Shown: positions 1-5,229 of the stretch, piece after piece | How the letters are laid out: every line of letters begins with the position of its first letter | Numbering within the stretch: position 1 is the stretch's first letter | Origin: Bacteroidota bacterium | GTDB taxonomy: Bacteria > Zhuqueibacterota > JdFR-76 > DREG01 | Direction of reading: 5' to 3' | DNA length: 5,229 bases | NCBI GenBank assembly: GCA_030624545.1 | Contig: JAUXJX010000178.1 | Location: 1 to 5,229, forward strand | Notes under the pieces: model-generated | Seen by the model: the letters and a program-made list of their open reading frames with translations, nothing else | The model's database searches: none | Told to the model about the DNA's origin: nothing | Program-made: the position numbers and the translations under genes

Positions 1-698
1 CGTGCCTCGTCTGAAGCAAGAAAAACGGCAACAGCTGCCACATCCTCACACCGGCCAAATTGATGCATAGGGATATAATTTAAATAAACCTCCTTTGATT
101 TCTCTGGCAAGTCTTGTGTCATCTCAGTTTCGATGTAACCGGGGGCAATTGCGTTCACGGTGATTCCGCGGTGCGCCATCTCCTTCGCCATCGATTTGGT
201 CAATCCGAAAAGCCCAGCCTTTGATGCTGCATAATTTGCCTGACCGGGATTTCCCATCAATCCAACCACGGATGAAACATTGATGATGCGACCGGAACGC
301 TGCTTCATCATGATCCTTGCCACCGCACGCGAACAATTAAATGCACCTTTCAGATTAGTTCCTAGCACGTCATCCCAGTCCTCGTCCTTCATTCTTACAA
401 TCAACGTGTCACGGGTTATCCCCGCATTATTGACTAAGATATCAATACGATCGAATTTTTCAAGAGAACTAGAGATGAGCCGGCTGACTTCCTCGGATTT
501 AGTCACGTCACAGGGGATGAAGATTGCCTTGCCAAGATTTGAATTGATCTCTGCGGCGACGGCTTCCCCGGCTTCGAAGCTGCGGCCCGTGGAGACGATT
601 ACACGTGCACCCTCAATTGCCAACTGCCTGGCAATGACTTTTCCGATTCCTCTTGAGGCTCCGGTAACTATTGCCACCCTGTCTTGCAGGCGGGCCAA
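1..698 (-). CDS. fabG: 3-oxoacyl-ACP reductase FabG (C-terminus cut by window edge)
   Basis: NADPH-dependent reduction of 3-ketoacyl-ACP to 3-hydroxyacyl-ACP, the first reductive step of each cytosolic type II fatty acid elongation cycle. The reading frame is open from a TTG at 698 to the window edge: 232 codons plus two bases, so roughly 15 residues of a usual ~247 are missing. It begins MARLQDRVAIVTGASRGIG, with the Rossmann glycine motif TGASRGIG at residues 12-19. NNAG lies at 90-93. The catalytic tetrad is intact: N115 (in TNLKG), S143 (in NVSSVVG), Y156 and K160 (YAASK). NAIAPGYIETEMT and the late FLASDEA stretch are typical of FabG. R16 in the glycine motif fits NADPH use. The TTG start is supported by GGGAGG seven bases upstream and by the family N-terminus; the first in-frame ATG lies far inside the fold. 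It starts 39 bases after fabD. Another short-chain dehydrogenase is formally possible, but context and motifs make FabG very likely. Confidence 0.97.
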   Translation of the reverse strand, partial: MARLQDRVAIVTGASRGIGKVIARQLAIEGARVIVSTGRSFEAGEAVAAEINSNLGKAIFIPCDVTKSEEVSRLISSSLEKFDRIDILVNNAGITRDTLIVRMKDEDWDDVLGTNLKGAFNCSRAVARIMMKQRSGRIINVSSVVGLMGNPGQANYAASKAGLFGLTKSMAKEMAHRGITVNAIAPGYIETEMTQDLPEKSKEVYLNYIPMHQFGRCEDVAAVAVFLASDEA

Positions 699-705
699 TC
701 TTCTT

Positions 706-711
706 CCTCCC
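706..711 (-). promoter_or_regulatory. fabG ribosome binding site (decides TTG start)
   Basis: GGGAGG on the minus strand, seven bases before the TTG at 696-698. It lies in the short fabD-fabG gap and is the main evidence for a non-ATG start that puts the Rossmann motif at the expected distance from the N-terminus. Confidence 0.8.
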
Positions 712-737
712 ACGTTTCCTGATTGCGATTGAACCAA

Positions 738-1670
738 CTAAATAACAAGTTTGTTTCTGATTTTCTCCAGATCAGCCATGCCGCCAACCGCGAAACAAGA
801 GCCAGTACGATCTATTCTGCGAAGTAGCCCGGATAATACCTTGCCGGGTCCAATTTCCACAAAATCCGAAAATCCCATGGAGATCATATTCTGCACAGTT
901 TCGACCCACCGCACCGGATGAGTTAACTGCTTGACTAAGAGTTCACGAATCTCGCTTCGGGATGAGGTCGGGGAAGCGGTTACGTTAGGCACAACCGGGC
1001 AAACTGGCTTTGAGATCTCGATTTCCTGCAATGCGCCCGCCAGCTCCTCCGTCGCGGCTGCCATCAAAGGTGAATGAAACGCACCGCTCACCACGAGTTC
1101 AATCACTCGTTTGGCTCCGGCGTCACGCGCCAGCTCCATAGCTCTCTTAACGCCCGATACTGAACCGGAAATTGCTATTTGATGCGGCGCATTATAATTT
1201 GCCGGGACAACCACACCGGCCGATTCAGCCTCATGACAGATCCCCTCTACTTGATCGGGGCTGAGCCCAATTACAGCCGCCATCGTACCCGGTTCAACCT
1301 GCCCCGCTTTTTGCATCAACGCCCCGCGCAATTTCACGAGCCTCAAACCATCCGCGAACGAGAATGCCCCTGCCACTACCAACGCCGAATATTCACCCAG
1401 ACTGTGGCCGGCAACAATCTCCGAGGCAAGGCCTCGCTCTTTAAGCAATTTAACCAGGGCCATGCTGTGGACAAATATCGCCGGCTGTGTAATCCGGGTC
1501 TGCCTGAGAACATCCTCTGGCCCTTCAAATGATACCTTCTCGAGGTCAAAATCGAGAATCTCGCACGCTTCCTCGTATGTCTCGCGGGCAAGCGAATATT
1601 CTCGAAATACGTCGGCGCCCATTCCCACGAATTGTGAGCCTTGTCCCGGAAATAGAAAAGCGAATCCCAT
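738..1670 (-). CDS. fabD: Malonyl-CoA:ACP transacylase FabD
   Basis: Transfers malonyl from malonyl-CoA to acyl carrier protein, giving the extender for fatty acid synthesis; cytosolic. It is 310 residues, the usual family length. Visible motifs are FPGQGSQ at residues 7-13, the nucleophile elbow GHSLGE with catalytic S90, malonyl-carboxylate-binding R115 (in VKLRGALMQ), QIAISG around 164-169, catalytic H199 (in GAFHSPLM), and EIGPGKVLSGL near the C-terminus. The frame stays open upstream to 1820, but the 50 extra residues overlap fabH, show no family similarity and would precede the normal MxFAFLFPGQGSQ opening, so ATG 1670 is chosen. No good Shine-Dalgarno precedes this ATG. A weak AGGT sits about 15 bases upstream, so a start a few codons earlier (for example the CTG at 1676) cannot be excluded. 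It is 82 bases after fabH, the longest gap inside the operon, in which I see no convincing gene or promoter. Confidence 0.96.
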   Translation of the reverse strand: MGFAFLFPGQGSQFVGMGADVFREYSLARETYEEACEILDFDLEKVSFEGPEDVLRQTRITQPAIFVHSMALVKLLKERGLASEIVAGHSLGEYSALVVAGAFSFADGLRLVKLRGALMQKAGQVEPGTMAAVIGLSPDQVEGICHEAESAGVVVPANYNAPHQIAISGSVSGVKRAMELARDAGAKRVIELVVSGAFHSPLMAAATEELAGALQEIEISKPVCPVVPNVTASPTSSRSEIRELLVKQLTHPVRWVETVQNMISMGFSDFVEIGPGKVLSGLLRRIDRTGSCFAVGGMADLEKIRNKLVI

Positions 1671-1752
1671 AGCCAGTGGTTCAATACCTATATTAAGGTT
1701 GTGTTTCTTGGATAACAGCTCCGAATGAAAAGGCGAGAATCGAGTTCCATGG

Positions 1753-2742
1753 CTAAAATCTGATAAGCGCGGATCCCCAGGTGAAACCTCCGCCGAAACC
1801 GACGAGCAATACCAGATCATTCCTATTTATCAGCCCCCGCTGTTGCGCCTCGTGGAGAGCAATGGGAATCGAGGCAGAAGAGGTATTCCCAAAGCGATCA
1901 ACGTTGATGTAAACCCTTTCATTTGGAACATCGAGCCTTTTCGCAACGGCTTCTATTATGCGGATATTCGCCTGGTGTGGAATGACGAGGCTTATTTCAT
2001 CTCCGGTAAATCCATTTTCTTCGATGATTTTTGTTGCCGCCTCACCCATGCAATTTACGGCATGACGAAATACTTCCCGGCCTTCCATCTGGATAAAGCA
2101 TTCACCATTGTGAGCCTCTTGTCCGGGCGGGAAAATCGTGCCACCACCTGGCATTTTCAACAGATGATTGAGGCGTCCATCACTGCGAATATAGGTCTTG
2201 ACGATTCCCCGGTCTCCTTGAGAAGGTTGTAAGACAGCAGCGCCTGCGCCATCCCCAAACAGGATGCAGGTAGACCTATCTTGCCAATTCGTGATTCTTG
2301 ATAGCAATTCAGCGCCCAGTATAAGGATATTCTTATACTGGCCTGCAGCGATCATACCGTCAGCCAGGGAAAGGCTGTAGATGAATCCGGCGCAGGCTGC
2401 GTTAACGTCAAAGGCGGCTGCATTCACAGCACCTAGTTTTTCCTGAATAAAACATGCCGTAGACGGGAAACACATGTCCGGCGTCACGGTGCCGACGATG
2501 ATCAGGTCAAGGTCCTTTGGCGATAAGCCGGCCTGATCCAGAGCAACCCGGGCAGCGCGGTGACCGTATTCGGACGTGGTTTCATTGTCTTCGGCGATTC
2601 GCCTCTCTCGAATCCCCGTACGGCTTCGAATCCATTCGTCTGACGTGTCGACCATCTTGGCCAACTCGAAATTGGTTAATACCTTTTCGGGAACCGCGGC
2701 GCCCATTCCGGTGATTTCTGAAGCCGTTCTCTTAGGTTTCAA
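1753..2742 (-). CDS. fabH: 3-oxoacyl-ACP synthase III FabH
   Basis: Initiates type II fatty acid synthesis by condensing an acyl-CoA primer (usually acetyl-CoA) with malonyl-ACP; cytosolic thiolase-fold enzyme. It is 329 residues from the chosen start, normal for the family. Seen in order: GMGAAVPEKVLTN near the N-terminus, DEWIRSRTGIRERR at about 35-48, catalytic C117 in NAACAGFIYS, GDGAGAAV at about 163-170, H256 in IPHQANIRI, N286 in GNTSSASIP, and the C-terminal GFGGGFTWGS loop. The Cys-His-Asn triad identifies KAS III rather than FabF/FabB (Cys-His-His). An ATG at 2772 would extend it 10 residues into plsX, but AGGAGG at 2749-2754 is placed exactly six bases before the TTG at 2742, which is preferred. 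The start overlaps the plsX stop by 11 bases, implying translational coupling. Primer preference (straight or branched) cannot be read from the sequence. Confidence 0.97.
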   Translation of the reverse strand: MKPKRTASEITGMGAAVPEKVLTNFELAKMVDTSDEWIRSRTGIRERRIAEDNETTSEYGHRAARVALDQAGLSPKDLDLIIVGTVTPDMCFPSTACFIQEKLGAVNAAAFDVNAACAGFIYSLSLADGMIAAGQYKNILILGAELLSRITNWQDRSTCILFGDGAGAAVLQPSQGDRGIVKTYIRSDGRLNHLLKMPGGGTIFPPGQEAHNGECFIQMEGREVFRHAVNCMGEAATKIIEENGFTGDEISLVIPHQANIRIIEAVAKRLDVPNERVYINVDRFGNTSSASIPIALHEAQQRGLINRNDLVLLVGFGGGFTWGSALIRF

Positions 2743-3754
2743 CTCCAACCTCCTGAAATGCAGTCCCGGCAAGCGCTTCCTGCATTTTTCGATTCATGTC
2801 CAGTGCAAACATCTTGCTTGCCTCACGAATTGCACTTCGTATAGCCTTTGGTGTAGAACGGCCATGGCAAACAATGCAAATGCCATTCAGGCCCAATAAA
2901 GGGACGCCTCCGTATTCCTGGTAGTCCATCAATTGGCGCAGCTTGCGAAACGCGGGTTTCATCAATACCGCGCCGAGATTGGCAGGAATATTTTTGCCGA
3001 CGCTTTTTTTCAACGTTCGAGTGAACATGCCGATGATGCTCTCAGCAAATTTTAGCACGATATTTCCCACGAATCCGTCACACACGACAAGTTCTGCAGT
3101 TCCCTTGAGAATATCACGACCTTCTACGTTGCCAATAAAGTTCAGCTTGCTTTTCTTCAAAATCTGATGTGCGTCTCGCACCAATTCATTGCCCTTCGAT
3201 TCCTCTTCTCCCATGCTGAGCAGTCCAACTTTGGGATTTCGTATGTCGAAAATATGCTCAATATAAACAGATCCCATTATTGCAAATTGCAGGAGATTTA
3301 TGGGCTTACAGTCCGAATTGGCGCCCACATCAATAACGACACAAACACTTTCTTCATTCGGAATAAAGGACCCCAACCCTGGCCTATGCACACCGGGCAA
3401 ACGACCCAGGGTAAGAAGCGCGGATGCCATAAATGCGCCGGTATTTCCTGCACTCACCACCGCATCGGCTTTTCCACTCTTAAGCAAATCTGTCGCAACG
3501 ACTAGAGATGAGTCCTTTTTCGACTTTAGCGCCCTGGTCGGAGATTCTTCCATGCCGATTATCTGAGACGCGTGGTAAATGCTGATCGGCAGCTTGTCAG
3601 CAGAAAATCGCGACAGTTCCTTTCGAATCTTTTGCTCATCTCCAACAAGAACAATCTCATAGTTGCCGCGGGCCACCCTTGCAGCTTGAATGGCGCCATC
3701 AACAGTTGCTTCGGGAGCAAAATCGCCTCCCATTGCATCTACAGCTATTTTCAT
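2732..3754 (-). CDS. plsX: Phosphate acyltransferase PlsX
   Basis: Converts acyl-ACP plus orthophosphate to acyl-phosphate, the donor used by PlsY to acylate glycerol-3-phosphate; a peripheral membrane enzyme linking fatty acid synthesis to phospholipids. It is 340 residues, a normal full length. Family signatures: DAMGGDFAPEATVDGA at residues 6-21, VSAGNTGAFMASALLTLGRLPG at 100-121, DVGANSDCKP at 142-151, GLLSMGEEESKGN at 177-189, IGNVEGRDI at 207-215, CDGFVGNIVLK at 225-235, and the C-terminal GGVPLLGLNG with CHGRS at 282-300. The first three open the Rossmann-like nucleotide/phosphate fold. The ATG start gives the usual MKIAVDAMGGD opening. Its Shine-Dalgarno is poor, and an inverted repeat lies 24 bases upstream. 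It follows rpmF by 63 bases and overlaps fabH by 11, the common rpmF-plsX-fabH arrangement. Confidence 0.98.
   Translation of the reverse strand: MKIAVDAMGGDFAPEATVDGAIQAARVARGNYEIVLVGDEQKIRKELSRFSADKLPISIYHASQIIGMEESPTRALKSKKDSSLVVATDLLKSGKADAVVSAGNTGAFMASALLTLGRLPGVHRPGLGSFIPNEESVCVVIDVGANSDCKPINLLQFAIMGSVYIEHIFDIRNPKVGLLSMGEEESKGNELVRDAHQILKKSKLNFIGNVEGRDILKGTAELVVCDGFVGNIVLKFAESIIGMFTRTLKKSVGKNIPANLGAVLMKPAFRKLRQLMDYQEYGGVPLLGLNGICIVCHGRSTPKAIRSAIREASKMFALDMNRKMQEALAGTAFQEVGVET
2749..2754 (-). promoter_or_regulatory. fabH ribosome binding site (decides TTG start)
   Basis: A perfect AGGAGG on the minus strand, six bases before the TTG at 2740-2742 and inside the last codons of plsX. It lies downstream of the alternative ATG at 2772, so it could not serve that start. 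Confidence 0.85.
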
Positions 3755-3777
3755 GAATTATTAGCTGCTAAACAGAC

Positions 3778-3814
3778 CTGACGACAATTATCTGCGCATG
3801 CGTGTCGTTGTCAG
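3778..3814 (-). repeat. Imperfect inverted repeat between rpmF and plsX
   Basis: The arms CTGACGACA (3778-3786) and TGTCGTTGTCAG (3803-3814) can pair over nine base pairs with a three-base bulge in the longer arm. The loop contains the perfect 8-base palindrome CGCATGCG (3795-3802). In the transcript the structure would begin three bases after the rpmF stop and end 23 bases before the plsX ATG. It is followed by TCTGTTT rather than a clean U tract, so it looks like a weak attenuator, an RNA processing or stabilising hairpin, or chance. The pairing is seen; the role is inference. Confidence 0.45.
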
Positions 3815-3817
3815 ATC

Positions 3818-3997
3818 CTATTCCTTAGGTGGATAAACCATTCTGCCAGCGTAGTAGCCACAATGAGGACAAATTCTGTGCGGCAATTTGGGCTGATGAC
3901 ATTGCGGACATTCGCTGATCGCCGGAGCAGACAACTTCCAATGTGTGCGCCGCTTATCGCGGCGAGACTTGGATATTTTTCTCTTTGGATTCGCCAT
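3818..3997 (-). CDS. rpmF: 50S ribosomal protein L32 (RpmF), zinc-binding form
   Basis: A small, strongly basic 59-residue protein of the large ribosomal subunit. It opens [20 protein letters not shown], the standard L32 N-terminus that threads into rRNA. The C-terminal half carries two CxxC pairs, CPQC (C30, C33) and CPHC (C43, C46), which in this family bind one zinc ion. This is therefore the cysteine-containing form, not the cysteine-free paralogue some bacteria make under zinc limitation. The start ATG has AAAAGGA immediately upstream with a short three-base spacing. It lies 47 bases after yceD and 63 bases before plsX. The yceD-rpmF-plsX order is common across bacteria and supports all three calls. 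Confidence 0.98.
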   Translation of the reverse strand: MANPKRKISKSRRDKRRTHWKLSAPAISECPQCHQPKLPHRICPHCGYYAGRMVYPPKE

Positions 3998-4044
3998 AAT
4001 TCCTTTTGACTATCTTCTTTACCAGTTTCCGTTCAATTCTAAGG

Positions 4045-4581
4045 TCATCCATCTTCGGGCGTCTTATCTTGCAATTGCTTCAATGCATCCCACCGGGGAT
4101 CCGGTGGCTTTTCTCCACATTTGCAGGCCGATTCCTTCAAATCTTCACCGCAGCCGGGGCAGATGCCCTGGCATTCCGGGGAACAGACGTTCTTCATCGG
4201 CACTGAAATCACCAGCGTGTCGCGAATATCATCGCTAATATCAATAAAAGCTTCACCAGTACGATAGGTTCTCAGGCCGGCTTCTCCGTCGCCTTCCTCA
4301 CCGGTGAAACTAGGACGTCCGCCAGTTCCCACAACCTCAAAACAAAGACGCAACTCTCCCGAAATCTCTTGATCAAATTCGCGCACACATCGATCACAAC
4401 TGAAAAGACCATTAGTCTTTACAAGGGCATGAACATAGACTTGAGCTTCTCCCTTGTCGACTTGAATTTGCCCAATTACCGGCGTAGAGAAAACCGCGCT
4501 GTTCAGCTTGTAGGCTGATGCGGGTCCCTCAAATTCCAATTCATGAAGGCCAATGGGCAATTTTGCAATTGGGATCTTCAT
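4045..4581 (-). CDS. yceD: YceD/DUF177 family protein (23S rRNA accumulation/large-subunit biogenesis)
   Basis: A 178-residue protein of the DUF177 family, whose members in enterobacteria and plants are linked to 23S rRNA accumulation; the molecular mechanism is not well established. The N-terminal half is a beta-rich domain with LFSCDRCVREFDQEISGEL at about 59-77, the conserved CxRC...F element of the family (C62, C65). An acidic stretch follows at about 95-100. The C-terminal part has six cysteines (C133, C137, C141, C144, C153, C155) around ICPGCGEDL and ends in the typical DPRWDALKQL. The cysteines suggest metal binding, which is inference. The ATG at 4581 is chosen because GGTG lies seven bases upstream; an in-frame TTG at 4593 would add four residues (MVSF). 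It is first in the operon, about 36 bases downstream of the predicted transcription start, and 47 bases before rpmF. Confidence 0.92.
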   Translation of the reverse strand: MKIPIAKLPIGLHELEFEGPASAYKLNSAVFSTPVIGQIQVDKGEAQVYVHALVKTNGLFSCDRCVREFDQEISGELRLCFEVVGTGGRPSFTGEEGDGEAGLRTYRTGEAFIDISDDIRDTLVISVPMKNVCSPECQGICPGCGEDLKESACKCGEKPPDPRWDALKQLQDKTPEDG

Positions 4582-4623
4582 AAAAGACACCAAAGAACAA
4601 ATGGTTCGTTTAAAAGAAATTTA

Positions 4624-4651
4624 AATATAGCAAAAAATCCCTATTAGTCAA
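4624..4651 (-). promoter_or_regulatory. Predicted sigma-70-type promoter for yceD-rpmF-plsX-fabHDG
   Basis: On the minus strand there is TTGACT (4646-4651, five of six against the -35 consensus), a 16-base spacer, then TATATT (4624-4629, five of six against the -10 consensus). TGC directly before the -10 makes it an extended -10. Transcription would start near 4617, giving a leader of about 36 bases before the yceD ATG. The surrounding AT-rich DNA and its position in the only long gap of the window support it. I see no obvious palindromic operator overlapping it. Confidence 0.7.
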
Positions 4652-4716
4652 GATATAAAACATCTCATTCCCGATCCGGTTAACGCACGCTAGATTGTGT
4701 ATTTTCAGATGACATA

Positions 4717-4734
4717 GTCCGGTACAATGCGGAC
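4717..4734 (-). other. Short hairpin just downstream of ndk, possible weak terminator
   Basis: GTCCG (4717-4721) and CGGAC (4730-4734) form a five-base-pair perfect stem with an eight-base loop, starting three bases after the ndk stop codon in the transcript. No U-rich tract follows (the next bases are TATGTCATC), so it does not meet the criteria for an intrinsic terminator. It may protect the 3' end or be chance. Whether ndk transcripts read through into yceD is not decided by the sequence. Confidence 0.3.
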
Positions 4735-4737
4735 GAT

Positions 4738-5163
4738 CTATCCAGTGCTGATCAATTCCGCGTCGGAGAAGAAAAAGCCGATTTCCACTTCTGCGTTCTC
4801 GGGGGAATCAGATCCATGAACAATGTTGTTTTGTTTGCTGCTCGCGAATTCTTTCCGAATTGTAGCGTCAGCCGCTTCGGCAGGATCGGTCCCGCCGATC
4901 AACTTCCGAAAATCCTCCACGGCATCTTCTTTTTCCAGTACCATGGGGATACACTGACTGGAAGACATGAAATTCACCAAATCTCTGTAGAAGGGCCTCT
5001 CCCTATGGACGGCATAGAACGCTCCCGCCGTTTCCTCATCCATTCTCACCAATTTCATTCCCGCTATTTGGAATCCCGCCGCAAGAATTTTGTCCAGGAC
5101 TTTCCCTGTGACCTTTGCTTCAATACAATCAGGCTTTAAAATTGCCAGTGTCCGTTGTTTCAC
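4738..5163 (-). CDS. ndk: Nucleoside diphosphate kinase
   Basis: Transfers the gamma-phosphate of ATP to nucleoside diphosphates through a phosphohistidine intermediate, maintaining cytosolic NTP and dNTP pools. It is 141 residues, normal length. Conserved catalytic and binding residues are all present: K10 (in ILKPD), Y50 (in AFYAVH), R86 (in DFRKLIG), T92 (in GGTDPAEA), R103 (in TIRKEF), N113, and active-site H116 in NIVHGSDS. One loop differs from the textbook sequence: where most family members have SGP before the V/L-rich strand, this one reads SSQ followed by CIPMVLEK. The GTG start at 5163 gives the usual short [12 protein letters not shown] opening and has GGAGA six bases upstream. 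The gene lies 156 bases from yceD with a separate promoter between them, so it is probably an independent unit next to the lipid operon. Its promoter would be outside the window. Confidence 0.97.
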   Translation of the reverse strand: MKQRTLAILKPDCIEAKVTGKVLDKILAAGFQIAGMKLVRMDEETAGAFYAVHRERPFYRDLVNFMSSSQCIPMVLEKEDAVEDFRKLIGGTDPAEAADATIRKEFASSKQNNIVHGSDSPENAEVEIGFFFSDAELISTG

Positions 5164-5169
5164 AATTTA

Positions 5170-5174
5170 TCTCC
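5170..5174 (-). promoter_or_regulatory. ndk ribosome binding site (supports GTG start)
   Basis: GGAGA on the minus strand, six bases before the GTG at 5161-5163. The remaining sequence to the window edge (5175-5229) shows no convincing promoter or recognisable gene end; stop codons occur there in more than one frame, so the tail of an upstream gene is possible but not supported. Confidence 0.75.
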
Positions 5175-5229
5175 ACTTTAGTCGAATGACATTCTTGCCT
5201 TCCATTACTCATAAATTCCTGCCACCAAG

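Noticed and set aside
280..732. Plus-strand open frame of 150 codons
   Set aside because: It lies antisense to fabG, whose reading frame has intact motifs and a ribosome binding site. The plus-strand translation has no recognisable domain and is a shadow.
1676..1715. TAATAT in the fabH-fabD gap as a -10 box
   Set aside because: The best -35 at normal spacing (CTGTTA) matches only three of six positions; not distinguishable from AT-rich chance.
1671..1820. Fifty-residue N-terminal extension of FabD
   Set aside because: It overlaps fabH, is not part of the family N-terminus, and its first codons have no ribosome binding site.
1843..2232. Plus-strand open frame of 129 codons opposite fabH
   Set aside because: Entirely antisense to a clearly functional fabH, with no Shine-Dalgarno and no recognisable motif.
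3755..3788. Possible promoter (TTGTCG ... AATAAT) just before plsX
   Set aside because: Poor -35 match, spacer of 19 bases, and the -10 would sit directly against the plsX ATG, placing the transcription start inside the gene.
4816..5139. Plus-strand open frame of 107 codons opposite ndk
   Set aside because: Antisense shadow of ndk, which has all catalytic residues.
1..5229. An undescribed system, mobile element, CRISPR array or horizontally acquired island
   Set aside because: All seven coding regions are recognised core genes in a known order, with no direct repeats, terminal inverted repeats, integrase, tRNA or abrupt change in composition that I could see.

Overview
The window is a compact housekeeping locus with every gene on the minus strand. 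Read in the direction of transcription (right to left) the order is ndk, yceD (DUF177), rpmF, plsX, fabH, fabD, fabG. The left edge cuts off the last residues of fabG. In most bacteria with this cluster acpP and fabF would follow, but they are outside the window.

Layout: 4738-5163 holds nucleoside diphosphate kinase, which is probably its own transcription unit. The 156-base gap at 4582-4737 carries a short hairpin just after ndk and a good sigma-70-type promoter (TTGACT, 16-base spacer, TGC-TATATT) pointing at yceD. From there yceD, rpmF, plsX, fabH, fabD and fabG follow with gaps of 47, 63, -11 (overlap), 82 and 39 bases, as expected for one operon. The rpmF-plsX gap contains an imperfect inverted repeat. 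Three of the seven genes have non-ATG starts (ndk GTG, fabH TTG, fabG TTG), each chosen because a clear Shine-Dalgarno sequence and the family N-terminus agree there. Starting at ATG would mis-annotate fabH and fabD and lose fabG.

How the genes work together: YceD (tied to 23S rRNA and large-subunit biogenesis) and ribosomal protein L32 are expressed with the entry steps of type II fatty acid and phospholipid synthesis. FabD makes malonyl-ACP, FabH condenses it with acetyl-CoA, FabG reduces the resulting 3-ketoacyl-ACP, and PlsX turns finished acyl-ACP into acyl-phosphate for membrane lipid synthesis. The arrangement couples ribosome supply to membrane supply.

Organism: a bacterium with moderate GC content and good Shine-Dalgarno use, not an enteric. 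The gene order is widespread. The NDK wording (LKPDC near the start, [18 protein letters not shown]) and the four-cysteine L32 resemble, from memory, Chlorobi/Bacteroidetes-related or other deep Gram-negative lineages. This is a weak inference, and a search with these proteins would settle it.

I see no mobile element, CRISPR array, tRNA, rRNA, defence gene or unrecognised gene. No stretch over 300 bases lacks a gene. I do not think the window holds a new biological system; the points listed are small regulatory or annotation matters.
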